A DNA stretch of 64,000 bases from Lottia gigantea (Eukaryota; Mollusca; Gastropoda; Lottiidae). Both the position numbers and the translations under genes were made by a program. Below the pieces are notes generated by a model. The model did not search any database, was not told where the DNA came from, and saw only the letters and a program-made list of their open reading frames with translations. The first letter of the stretch is position 1. Each line of letters starts with the position of its first letter. This document shows positions 37,488 to 49,282 of this stretch, piece by piece. The stretch spans positions 250,878 to 314,877 of the forward strand of contig NW_008706957.1 in NCBI RefSeq assembly GCF_000327385.1, given 5' to 3'.

Positions 37488-37856
37488 ACAGCATCTTTGT
37501 GGGAGCCGCGGTGGCTCAGTGAGTTAGACGCTTGCTCGCTAACCTGAAGGTCTAGGGTTCAATCCCGGCATAGGTCGAGATAATGCCTTGGATTTCTCAA
37601 CCCGGTTTCCCCCTGTCAGTGATGCAGGTAAGAGGGGCTGACATGAAAAAAAGCGTCTAGTTGTTCGGATGGGACAATAAACCGAGGCCCCCGTGTGCTT
37701 CAGGCTGTGCACGTTAAAGATCCCTCGACAGTTGGAAATCGAAAAAGAGCAGGCTAATGCCGCTGTCCTGGCAAAATTTCCCTAATTGCACCCTGCATGG
37801 CATTGCCCGTCTTCATTAGCCCACAAGGTGCAGAAGAGTAGGACAGCATCTTTGTG
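37488..37856 (+). mobile_element. tRNA-derived SINE, 5'-complete, with 14-bp target duplication
   Basis: The target duplication acagcatctttgtg stands at 37488-37501 and 37843-37856. The body (37502-37842) opens 'ggagccgcggtggctcagtg' with an A box (tggctcagtgag) and a B box (ggttcaatccc) about 50 bases apart, as in RNA polymerase III promoters. A tRNA-unrelated body follows ('cgttaaagatccctcgacag', 'ctggcaaaatttccct'), ending 'gtgcagaagagtagg'. This copy lacks the 'acgtaaaactccattcattt' tail seen in its relatives. Confidence 0.93.
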
Positions 37857-38439
37857 AAGAGTCTACATAGCTAATAATATGGACTTTACAGGGGATCTAC
37901 ATTTTGATTGATCAATTCTTCTTCTGATATGACCTTGGTATAATGACTATTAATTTATGCATAAATTTCCCCCAGAGGGTAATATTACCCTTATCAATTT
38001 GAATATTGAGTATCAGTTACCTGGGGGGAGAATACAGGTGCATACACAGATGGCACAAAGCAAACTCCTTATTATACAGATATAATCATCTCAACATTTG
38101 TTTAATAGGCTTTAATGACAGTTTAAAGATCCACAAAGAGTTGCTAGAAAACAAGATGTCAGACCTAGATTCTGAAAAGTGATACAGATTGCTTTAATTG
38201 AAGTTAAACAAATATCCATTAAACTATTGCCTTTTTGCAATCTAGACAATTTTTTTATTCCCCAGTTAGTGCTTTCTTGATCTTGTCAGCTGTTTTCATT
38301 GACATTTAGACTTCCCAAAATATTTTTTTAAAAGGGTAAACATCTTTAGGAATTTGTACATGTACACTGCTTGCCATAATGAATTACCGGTATATACATT
38401 TACAAAAATATTTTGCAATATCAGCTTCTGCAGACGTTA

Positions 38440-38565
38440 ATTTGTCATCTACCAACCAACCAAACAACCAACCAAATTACCCACTTATCATCCTAACCAT
38501 CATGTTACCCAACCAACCACCCAACCAATTTACCCACCTACCCACCAAACCAACCTAACCATGCC
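38440..38565. repeat. CCAAC-rich simple repeat
   Basis: Irregular ccaaccaa/cccacc repeats with no strand-specific features. Confidence 0.8.
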
Positions 38566-38974
38566 ATTTTATTTGATAAGCATTGCTCTTACACATTCTT
38601 ACATTCCCAGGACCTACTTATCATAAAGATATATTATGAATGAAGTAACTATATATTATAAAGTTATATTATATATTATAAATTATTCTAACAAGTTCTA
38701 TCAATATTTGATTATTAACAACCATCAAATAAAATTACAGTCAAAATACTGTCTTTATAACTTTCTAGGGTATGATCACAATATTATTCAATATCATGTT
38801 TATCAAGTTCAAGGGACCATACACTGAAGCTTTCTTCATTTAAAGTGATTCAGAAGATATTCTTGCCATTGTATAACTAGTCAGGAATACTACAAGGCTT
38901 CAGTTGGTATCATTCTGATATCCCTTCCAATACCTGTGGTTTCAATAATTCCAGAAAAACTTGACCATTATGAT

Positions 38975-39090
38975 GTGACATATTTGTATATACCAGTAAT
39001 ATGAACAGATTTGTATACACCAGTAATATGAACAGATTTGTATACACCAGTAATATGAACAGATTTGTATACACCAGTAATATGAACATA
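38975..39090. repeat. 27-bp minisatellite, about four copies
   Basis: The unit 'agatttgtatacaccagtaa' plus tatgaac recurs exactly. The 27-bp length makes a short LFILLVYTN reading frame on the minus strand that is not a gene. Confidence 0.9.
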
Positions 39091-39209
39091 TTAATATCAT
39101 GTATCATAAGATATGAGTTGATTAAAATGCCCGTATCTGTTAGTTTCTATTTAGTGTTTGTTTTCGATGGGTGACTATTTGCCATGTGATCACATTCAAA
39201 ACCAGTATC

Positions 39210-39518
39210 TTAATCAGATTACAGAGAACCACCGGTGGCTCACCCTGTGACTCAATGTCAGTTAAACTCTAGCTCGCTAACCTGAGGATCCAGGGTTCAA
39301 TCGTCGTTCAGATGAGAAAAATAAACAAAGGCCCAGGCTTTGCACATTAAAGATCCCTCAACAGTTGGAAATCCACAAAATACAAGCTGATGCTTCTGTT
39401 CTGGCAAAATTTCCCTCATTATACCCTGAGGGGTGTTGCCCATGTTCATTACCCCACATGGTCCAGAAAAGTAGGACGTAAAACTCCATTCATTTCATTT
39501 CATTTAATCAGATTACAG
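39210..39518 (+). mobile_element. tRNA-derived SINE, diverged copy with 15-bp target duplication
   Basis: ttaatcagattacag flanks at 39210-39224 and 39504-39518. The body contains 'accggtggctcaccctgtg', 'gggttcaatcgtcg', 'cattaaagatccctcaacag' and the tail 'agtaggacgtaaaactccat'. It is clearly older or more diverged than the 37502 copy. Confidence 0.88.
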
Positions 39519-40719
39519 TCAATGGAATCTAGGTAATAAATAAATTCATACTTCAACATGACCTAACAAACACTTAAATAAATTAAGACAACAGAGTGGA
39601 ATTGTAGAATATCAGTAGTAATATATTGTTAGTAAAGATTTGTTATATTATAGATATGGTCTGGTCTGTTAGAAATATGTCTAGTGTCAATAAAAGGTTA
39701 ATCTATAACTAAATAAAGCTCATAACTAAACATTTTCTTCTTTTTCTTGGACATAATCTTACAATTTCTCTCTAATAAATTATTACACCTGGATTTTCTC
39801 TTAATGCAACTTATACCAGTTTTCCTAGGCTCTTATTTCTTGATTTTATTCATCAGTTTGAACATAATCTTACAAATAACAATTTTTATCATGGTAGGGA
39901 TTGAGTGTCAACAACTTGGAGACTCTCTAATGAAAGAGATTCAAAAGAGGTTTTCAAACAGGAAGCAATTTTTTTGTTTCAGCCAGACACACAATTAAGG
40001 GGTCTAAAAAAAGTCTTGAGCTTCTACTACCTACACCATTCTCATTCCAGTGCCATGTCTTTTGAACCTGTAATTCCAAAATCTTCTTGACTATCAGGAA
40101 CCGTAGATAAAAATGAAAATACAAAAATGGACTACATAGAAGTTACAAGTGTCCCATATATAAGGTTTAAAAAACCTGAGAGGAAACAGACAATCTGAAA
40201 AGTACCTTGCACAATCGTTTAAAAAAACAAATAGCTTGCACTTAATTTGTATACAATCAAATTAAGTGCTGTGATACCTTTATACAAACATGACATGTTC
40301 AACATGTACTGAAAAGACCAAGCATGACATGTAAAACACCAGATCAAACAAATATTTAGACAAGATCAACAGACGTCAAAACCAATCAATGAGGTGAAAG
40401 TAATTAAAGAAAGAATTAATGAATTAATGATAATGAGTTTTTAATGATTAAAAGAGTCTGAATAGATCTTTTAAATCTTGTAACAATCATTTCTAGAATT
40501 TCACATCTGAATCAACGAATCAGGTTGAAATTTCTCTTTTATTAGTCGCTTAAAGGAGGATCATGTGATAGGTCAAAAGTGCAGAAAAGTTCAGAAGTAA
40601 ACAATGAGCATATTAGCGACGTCGAAAATTTGCAGATTTCGATGTTTCCTTGATTTTTTGTACTTCCATAGAAATTGGGAATTTTAACCCTAATCCAAAT
40701 ATCACTCCATTCTCCTTCC
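39519..40719. other. Intergenic, no gene recognised
   Basis: Small open frames at 39747-40090 lack motifs, splice support and family likeness. Confidence 0.5.
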
Positions 40720-40782
40720 TTTGAGCCATTGGTGCAGAAAAGTAGGACGTAAAACTCCATTCATTTCATTTCGTTTGAGCCA
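40720..40782 (+). mobile_element. SINE 3'-end micro-insertion with target duplication
   Basis: Only the last ~45 bases of the SINE are present ('ggtgcagaaaagtaggacgt' and the 'cattcatttcatttc' tail), yet the copy is flanked by tttgagcca at 40720-40728 and 40774-40782. That fits extreme 5' truncation on insertion rather than later decay. Confidence 0.75.
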
Positions 40783-41761
40783 AAATGCCACTATGCACAA
40801 AGTTCTGTGAATATGAAGATACCATGGCAGTGTGAAATATTGGTCAAGTGCCCAAATGGAAAATTGCAGACATACCCAATTAGAAAGATATTGTTCTAAA
40901 GCTGACATATGTTATGCCATGATCATGAAATTGGTGGAGATGTAATTGCATTGTTATGGAACTTTAATTTAACAAAGCAGGTATGCATGAAAATGTTGTG
41001 GAATAGCCCTGGGCCCAATTAGAAGAAATCGATAAAATTGGCTTATAACAGATCCTGTCTCATGTACTATTAAGCTGTGTCTATGTAGCGTACTTACTAT
41101 GCCTAAATACAACTTAAAGACCTAAAATAATAAATTCACATTGCATGTTCATTAGAAATATGCTAAAAATTTAATCTACGCATGAAATGTGTTAACAACT
41201 GTTTTCTACACAAGTATAACCTTATCAACCACCATCTTGACAAAATTTATAAACCGAGAATAAAATTTATTGATTTCTGATCCAATATCTGTAGTACAAG
41301 TTATCTTGCACCAATTACAATATATGAATAAATGACTCATTCATCTTGACATCTTTCCATTTCTCTCATTACAAGAATATTTCAAATTCTTTTAAAATAT
41401 TCTTTTCGTTAAGTTTTCAAGAACTCCATCACGTCTGGCAATCAATTATTTGAATACATTGAGTACATATTATATAAAATATATTATAATTACAATTTCT
41501 TTATATAAGCTTACTCTTTTAAAATAACATTACATTTTGTGTGTCAGATTTTCCAAAATGTAACCAATTACATGGTTACTGCCAAGCAATGTCTTAATAA
41601 TCAATCATGGATTCTCAGTGTACAATGAGGAAATTTTGCAATGACTGTGACTTTGGTCTGCTATTTTTATTCTCCAATGGTTTATGGGTTTTCAACATGC
41701 AAACCAGATTTCAACTAATTTTTGAGAAACCTAAAACAATTATTAGGAAAATCCTAACATG

Positions 41762-41960
41762 ACTGACATGAAAAAGCGGATGGGACAATAAACCAAGGCC
41801 CTGTGTGCTACAGGCTGGGCATCTCTCAACAGTTGGAAAAAAGAGCAGGCTAAAGCTGCTGTCCTGGCAAAATTTCCCTGCATGACATTGCTTGTCTTCA
41901 TTAGCCCACATGGTGCAGAAAGTAGGACATAAAAACTCCTTTCAATTCATTTCATTTTTT
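41762..41960 (+). mobile_element. 5'-truncated SINE
   Basis: 'ctgacatgaaaaagcggatg', 'caggctaaagctgctgtcct' and 'tggtgcagaaagtaggac' align with the 37502 copy from its middle onward. No clear target duplication was found. The overlapping minus-strand open frame is SINE sequence. Confidence 0.85.
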
Positions 41961-44109
41961 TTCCAGGCCTCATATTTCAGTTTATTTTTTGGGGGCTGCC
42001 ATAAATAATTCTGCTCCTAGCACTTTGTATATAATTTGTTCATTGATTAAATCGTCCTGTGTTTTCAATACAGATAAAAAAAATTTATTCAAATAAATCA
42101 CCTTCTTCAATAAAAGAGTAGTAATTTATTACCTTTATCTAATAGTTGATTATAAACTGACAATATCAGATGGTGTAACCACTTTAATCAATATTATAAT
42201 AGACGAAACAATCTAATACCAAGAATACAACATTCTTTACTCTAACAATCAATATATATATATATATATATATCTAACTAGTAACCGGACTCAAAATTCA
42301 AGTGGTCTAACTAAAACGGTTCTTCAATTGTATGGTGAAAATGGAAAACAATTCTTGGCACGTTTATTTGTGGAAATCCTTTTGAAGAATCTAAAATAAG
42401 TCCTTGTGGTCACCTAGATGTAATCAACAATGGTACTAAAATAATGACATAATTTGGCGGGAAAAGGTGAAGGTCAATTATGAGGTATGTGACACAATAA
42501 GTTTCCAAAACGGTTATTTACATTATACCAATTTATTGAGTCCATTTTGAGAACCGTTCTCCTCCAAACAGTTTTTAAAACGCTTGCCAGTTTACGTTAC
42601 ACAAAATTTATCTGCACTGTTCCGAGAATGGATAATAAAAGTGGTTCAACCATCCAAGAAATCCACAAGGGAAAAGTTTGCTATCACTATAATCTAACAA
42701 AAGATAACCCTATTCATAGAAATTTGGAGAAATTTTCCAATTTAAGATAATATAGCACTGTTGAACAATAGCCTTCATTAGGTTTTAAATGGAAATTGAA
42801 AGTACAAATCCTCCATTCTCTGAAGTTCTAGACAACCACCAGCCTTTTCTTTCAATACTACAGTCAAATTAACTTAGTTTCAAATCAAAATAGATCAACA
42901 AATTGATAAAGAGAGTGTTAGCTTATACTCTTGAGCTGTTGTACTTCTAAACACAGACATTTAAATAAGTCATCCATCTTAAAATCTACATTTTCTATTA
43001 ATGATATAAAAATACATGTCAGATTTTAAATTGAATACAAACTTGTTAAAACATGACATCAATGACAATTTCCCATCATAATATGCAATGTTGAATGTCA
43101 TGATGACATTAATTACAGCAACTATGCTTCATATTTTTCAATTTTCATATAAAAAGTGTAAAACATTTCGTGGTATTTTAGGGTTAGTGTTAAATGTTTT
43201 CTTTTCATGTATATAATATAAGAGCTCAATCTTTCCATATTACTTTTCAAATTAAAAAGCATGTATCCTGTTCATCTACAATTTAATGAAAACAATCTAT
43301 TGGATAATGATATAGGTTTAGACAGCTTTATCAAGTTTTATTAGCTGTATCGGCTGCTTAAACAAAACTTTAAAAGAACTGTATACTTTTAAATCTTCCA
43401 TTCATAGCAATGTTTCCAGGAATTGCTGAAAATCAAAACTGACTGTGCAGAAAAACCAAGGAGGAAGAACTATAAATAAAAAGAATGCACACTTTTTATT
43501 ATAGACTTACTTTAATCATTAGATTGAATTTATCTGACACTATGTCACTTTGACTTAATGTAATGGAATGAAAATTGACTACAGGCATTTGACACGAGAC
43601 AGCTGAAAATTACATTTCTTTTCGCTTTTAATGAGTCAATATACACCAAAAATAGATTACTAGAATTCTATAAAGTAAAGAAAACATATAGATCTTGATA
43701 ATGTTTTCAGAAAACAATTTATTTAGTTAATGATCTATTCTTATACTTGATGCTTCACCTCATGTAAAATAGTGTATACTTGTTCATGACTGTTAAAAAT
43801 CAATTTCCAGGCAAGATATTTTTTACTGTTATTCACATTTACTTTTAGTTCTATGTAGGTGAGAGGTTTATTTGGTCTGCAATTTTTCTCGCAAACTTGG
43901 GTCGTATCAAGGATTTCACCTGGTCGTTTTCTGCTATGTCGATAATCATGCAATTAAAAAGGAAAATGAATCTGATTTGATGGCAGCACTCTGATACTAA
44001 AATGCTAATTGACAGATTGGCTGCCAATTCCTGAAATTCTAATTTGGACTAATTTGAAAACTATTTGGAATTCTGCATAAAAGGTCTATATGTACAAACC
44101 AATTTCATA
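41961..44109. other. Intergenic with a (TA)n run
   Basis: Alternating TA spans about 42249-42273. 'aaaacggttcttcaatt' near 42314 and 'gagaaccgttctcc' near 42549 are loosely inverted and may mark another small element. The 67- and 70-residue open frames (42547, 43741 minus) show no recognisable domain. Confidence 0.45.
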
Positions 44110-44379
44110 TTCTGGAATAAAAGCCATCCAGTCTCGAGAAAAAGAGTCAAAAATCGTATAATTCCCTCAAATATACCTCAAACTAGGTATCTTTCTGTTT
44201 CTATACTGGTATATGTCTTTTAGCATCTCAAGAAAGACATGGTTTTGTTAACTTTCAAACATGGATAAATCTGGACAAACAAGGATTTGATAGCTCAAAC
44301 TTTTAGCTTAGCTAAAAAATTCCTGTTTCAGAGACTATGGTACGATTGGTCAAACAGATGGAGAAACTGTCCCTTTAAA
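44110..44379. mobile_element. MITE-like element, family A, right end intact
   Basis: It ends 'gagaaactgtccctttaaat' and contains 'gtataattccctcaaatat', 'tttcagagactatggtacg' and 'aactttcaaacatggata'. The left end is not recognisable. Confidence 0.7.
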
Positions 44380-45257
44380 TAAAACAGTATAATTACCTGG
44401 TTATTACTGAATGATCTTAACTACCAGTGTGACTGGACAATAATTCTATTATCAAACACTAATAACTATAATCGGGAAGAAAACAAACTAGGCTAGGAGT
44501 CTCACCCAGTACAACATCAAATCAATAATATTCTATTTACATAAACTTTGATTACTGAATTATTCTTAATCCACACTTTTAGTATTGTCACATCATTCTG
44601 TGCATTTAAAAGCATTACAGCACAGGAATTTGTTCATTTGATGCTTGGTAACCATGACAATTCGTCTGATCTGACACAGTCCCAAAATAGATGAGAATGA
44701 AAAGTTGACATAACATGACATATAAAATGCATCTAGTTCATTTCACAGCAAGCTCACAAATCTTAATCAAAAGTATATTTTAATGCATTAATGCATAACA
44801 AACTTCAGTTATCTTTATATCTTTATATTCATCCACTCAACCATGGGCTCCATCTGTAATAAGTTTATAGTTTCAAATTCTACATGTACAATTTAAACAT
44901 TTTCGAATTAAAGGGATGTAGTTGGCTAAATATTTGTTTTTTTTTCATCACAGCAGGTTCTGATACAATACAACAAATTATCATAGATTCCACGACATTG
45001 TCAACTATCTTTTGGTTGTGAAAATTTCTATAATGACATGGAAGCGATAACAGTCTTAACTTGCACGGTATTTCAATTGTAGACAACAAGAATTTCGATT
45101 TTATAACTTTGAATAGTGCTACTTGAGACAAACCTCCATTAGCAATATTATTGTAGACAAAATATTTTCAATAACCACCTTTTCTATGTAAAATAACCAC
45201 TATGAAAGAAATAATTCTAAAAAGCACTTCTGATCACTGAAATTGAAACACACTTCT

Positions 45258-45610
45258 TTAAGCTAAGATTCCATATACGCCTCATGCGGATGCGTCATGC
45301 GGACATAAATGGCCCTTGCGGAACCGTCATATGTCAAATATGATTCCATATGTGCGTTAAACGTATGCGTTTTCTTTTGACGCACAAACTTCTAGACAGA
45401 TAGATGCTTAGGAGATCTCCGCGCGGAAAGGCGCAGAAAGGCGTCCTCATGTGTCAAAAATTGCTACTCCCGGCATTTTTTTTTGGACGCATGACAGAGA
45501 CCATATGCTTCCGCATATATGGAATCATACCCTCTTAAACCAACCATTTCGATTTTTAACGCATGACGGACGACGGATCAGCATGGCGCGTATATGGAAT
45601 CTTAGCTTAA
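45258..45610. mobile_element. MITE-like element, family D, 22-bp perfect inverted ends
   Basis: 'taagctaagattccatatac' plus gc at the left faces 'gcgtatatggaatcttagct' plus ta at the right. The 353-bp body is richer in CpG and GC than its surroundings, with 'tgcgtcatgcgga', 'gattccatatgtgcg' and 'tccgcatatatggaatca', so the terminal motif is also repeated internally. Perfect ends suggest a fairly young insertion. The small open frame inside is not a gene. Confidence 0.88.
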
Positions 45611-46171
45611 TTAAAGCAACCATTCAAAGTACTATTCATCCTTCTAAATAATATTTTTCAGTAACCACCTTATTTTATGTAAAATAACCACCATGAAAGA
45701 AAGAAATCTTACTTTAAAGATTATGTGTGTTTAATGTTTAATCAGTCAATTTGTTTATTTAATTTTTAAACAAGACCCACAATGAACCAGCACAATTACA
45801 ATATCAGACTCTTTATTGAACCTCCCTCAGTGAACCGCTACCACTATTCTTGTGACATTGTAAAATGTGGGAAACTAGGGGTCATTCAGTCTGAGTAATT
45901 TTATCATTCATTCAATCAATGGTTTCATACATTAACCATCATTCATAAATCATAATACATTTCATACTGAAAATTTTATTCTAAATGTTTTCTTTGAAAG
46001 TGAAATAGTGTTTAAAGTTGTTTACAGCAAGAGACCAGTTTTACCATAATATTTTGTGAAATAGATTGTAGCTGATTCTATAAGGGTGTTCGATCTTGAC
46101 ATCATTTGCTTGTTTACATAGAAGAAAACGGTAGTCATAATCCCTAATCAATTTGCAACATTCTGATTTTC

Positions 46172-46384
46172 AAGCAGACGTCTGTGGTTTCTGCAATTCC
46201 ACTAACACTAAGGGTTTGACAACGTCAATAAACACGAAGCCCTTATACGATACAAGGATTTTTGGCAATTAATGATGTCATCAAACACTTAGCTTAGTGG
46301 AATTGCAGGAACTGCAGACATCTGAATGAACATTGAAATATTGATGCTATCATTGTCCCAGAGCCAGATACACATAAAAATTAA
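46172..46384. mobile_element. MITE-like element, family C, degraded
   Basis: 'tctgcaattccactaacact' faces 'cttagtggaattgcaggaac'; 'tgatgctatcattgtcccag' and 'gatacacataaaaatt' complete the family signature. Confidence 0.65.
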
Positions 46385-48159
46385 TACACAATTTGACTGA
46401 AACAATATTTAACAACTCTATATTAAATTGTAAGAAAAAACTAGAGGACTGAATCCCTTAAAATCTAAGAGTCATTTGTCCAAGGAAAGAATAACTCAAG
46501 TCTAGGATTTTGAAGTATTGATATTGGCAAAGAAATGTTTACAAATTGCCAATAGTTTGTAACACTGTTCAAAGGCTTTTTAACACATACTAATCTGCTG
46601 ATATACTTTCTTTTTCTTTCACCCTAATCGGTCAGTCATCATATTGATCATAGAGAAAATGACCAGTCTGAGCTTGAACATCATACTGAATGAATAGCCA
46701 TTTAAGGTTACAATTTCAAAGATATCCATACATTTTGGGGAAATAATAAATTTCAGGACAAATTTTCATGTTTTGTAATATGCCAAGTAAATTTTTATGG
46801 TCAAAAAGTATAATTTCATAAATTTGCATCAAAGTTTCACGAGCATCATATGAAAATAGCAACATAAGAACATTTGATGCAATGCAATTTAAACACAGCA
46901 AGGGCAATAACTCAACTAATCCATCAATACCTAACATGTTTTAAAACTTAAGAGCAATAACTTAAAAACCAACACCTGATAATATCAGGTAATCAAATTA
47001 ATCATTCATAAAATACTTCATCATCACATTTAGATGACAACCAATTAAAACTTCACTTCTTCAATTTTTGTATATTTTCAAAAGTTGAAAAGGAGTGTAT
47101 GGCTGAAGGTTGAATATTTCATACTGGTGATTGTTACTGTACTGCTAAATATTTTTATTTAAAATCAAAGCTGCCAGTGGGTGTATATTACCTTGCCTGG
47201 CAAGCTATCTTTTTACGACATTTTGATTTTTGATTTTTTTAAATGGACATTCCACTTTTTTTGTGAGTGAAAAATCTAAAGAAATGTGGAAAATTTATGT
47301 ATCTGAAAGTTTTAATTAAAAAAATCCAGCCATTAATATTTTAAGTCCAGAAATATTTCAAAACGTTAAGTATGGTTTTCAACTTGGTTAGACTTACTTG
47401 AAGCTGTTAGAAATCTACTGCACGGATTTGAGTAAAATAAACGCCTAATTGGTTTATGATTTTGTTTCCCATTTTTTTTTTAACATAAAAGCTGAATGCC
47501 CGTTTAACAATTTTGTAGTCATTCATTATCAAAGGTTGAAAAAAAAAATGCTTGCCTTGAATTAGTAAGGTGGACTAAATGGAAATATTCCAAATATAAG
47601 TAAATCTAAAGCACAAAAACATTATCTGGTTAACTCGGCATATACAACATTACGTATAAATTTTATAGTAAGATTTGTGTTATATTTTGAACTGCTGCAT
47701 AAACAATGGTGGAATTGACGCACAAGTAAATAACAAACAACAGAGAATTTTCTCACCCAGCTACAAAATAAATATTTAAAATTCATTGCTTGCAGCTGAC
47801 TGTCTCACTAGGACAGTTCCTAGATACTGTCATAATCATTAGGCCTGGTTTTGACCTCAGTTTTACCTGAATAATCACAATGATTTCAACACAAATAAAA
47901 AAAATGTCAGAAATCATTGAAACTGCAAGTGAAGAACTATAAGTGCATGATACAACAAGACCTTATCTAATTAGTAAGGCTGATTAACATTAACCATTTA
48001 AGATTAATTAAGATTAATCAGACATCAATCGCTTGCCTAGTAACAAATTAATAATTCAAAGAATAACTCTGAAAAAAGCTCAGAATCACATACTGATCTA
48101 ACTAATGCTTTATGCATTGCTTAGGAAACGCTACTTCATAAATTAAATCACTTATCTAC
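46385..48159. other. Intergenic, AT-rich, no gene recognised
   Basis: A ~160-bp-family fragment sits near 46890-46960 ('agcaagggcaataactc'); the minus-strand open frame there overlaps it. Nothing else supports a gene. Confidence 0.45.
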
Positions 48160-48225
48160 CTGTAAGACTGTAGGCATAGTAGACCACATTTTTCCCATTT
48201 TGCACATTTTTTTGAATGCCTCCAG
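48160..48225 (-). CDS. Candidate 66-bp internal exon of an unidentified minus-strand gene
   Basis: On the minus strand a pyrimidine-rich stretch ending 'ggctcattccatag' precedes 66 bases that end at cttacag|gtagat. Read in phase 0 it encodes LEAFKKMCKMGKMWSTMPTV plus LQ, an amphipathic helix-like peptide. Another frame is also open upstream (...HSIAGGIQKNVQNGKNVVYY), so frame and exon start are uncertain. It would belong to a gene divergent from SSRP1. I do not recognise the product. Confidence 0.25.
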
Positions 48226-48479
48226 CTATGGAATGAGCCAAATAAAAATCATAATTGTCAAAATAAAACTCATTAAGAAAAATGACATTAAAAGATTTTA
48301 CCTTATACGTTATTGCCAGTTATTTCTTTTCTAAAATCAACCGTTGTCACCTACAAGCAATCCTTGTACTTTGTTGACAAAGTCTGATCTCGTTCGATCA
48401 CTGAAGAATGAAATAATGAAAGGTAAACGCCCACTTCTTTCAATAAATTATACCTTGTTATCCAGACTTAATTCTAAAC

Positions 48480-48810
48480 ACTGTTAAAGACGAAAAGCGA
48501 CTTGATAACCGAACACCACAAATCGCGACCGTGCTTGTGACGTCATGTCAACAAAGAAACAGAAGCGACATCTATCGGAGTAATAAAGTACTAGAAAAAA
48601 AATTTGCTTACATCGTAGATTATAGAAGTGTAGGTATTTCATGTCGTTTCTTTCAGAAATATCACAATTCCGACCCCCACTCCTAGGAGCTAACCATATC
48701 ATAATCATTATTTTTATGGTGTGAATTAATGAGATTTCCATAAGTTGTTTTGATAAATATCGCATGTTATTTCCCGCCATATTTTGGACTCTTTTGTAAT
48801 TAAAGGTAGG
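48480..48810. promoter_or_regulatory. Promoter-like region upstream of SSRP1, possibly bidirectional
   Basis: TGACGTCA, a full CRE palindrome, lies at 48538-48545. At 48780 the minus strand reads aaaatATGGCGGGAAAT, a YY1-like initiator (ATGGCGG). On the plus strand 'gtaattaaag|gtagga' (exon side ending at 48805) could be the donor of a non-coding first SSRP1 exon, because the ATG exon of SSRP1 is preceded by a clear acceptor (ttttatttcag, ending 49211). CpG content is higher than in the flanks. Confidence 0.45.
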
Positions 48811-49282
48811 AAAAGATATCCATGTTTCCGACTACTTGTCTAACACTCCACAGTACTACGAATTTTCATTTGATCACTGTAATCTTTCTGATTTGTGGCT
48901 TAAACTCAGAAATAAACAGATAAGAAGAGTCAGTGAACGCTGGGCTACTCAAAATCTTAGATCTCGAATCAGTCACATTGTCTATCCAACAGATTTTGTA
49001 GACATGTCACATGATTAATTCTATAATAATGTGTGCTCAAGTTTACAATTTTATAATTTTATGAACGCAAAGATATTCTAAGACGAACAATTAACAATAC
49101 TATTATGAGGCCAATATTCTCATTAAAATAATGGAAAAATCTTTTTACCTTTCTCAGACAACAACTAGTTCTATTAGTATTAGGCCTATTGAATTTCATA
49201 TTTTATTTCAGAAAACAGGTTCAGGTAGAAAATTTGAGTTTGACTTTGCTGATAATTATTGGTATTGACAGACGCAAAAAAA

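Noticed and set aside
37502-37573. Functional tRNA gene at the SINE 5' end
   Set aside because: A and B boxes are present, but the region is flanked by target duplications and continues into a SINE body shared by other copies.
48484-48780. 98-aa minus-strand frame beginning MAGNNMRYL as a gene
   Set aside because: The ATGGCGG start is attractive, but the frame lacks any family signature and runs through a probable promoter; kept only as a regulatory hint.
48806-49018. 60-70 aa frame upstream of SSRP1 (ending FVDMSHD) as a separate gene
   Set aside because: No ATG at its start and no recognised domain; it most likely lies in the SSRP1 leader intron.
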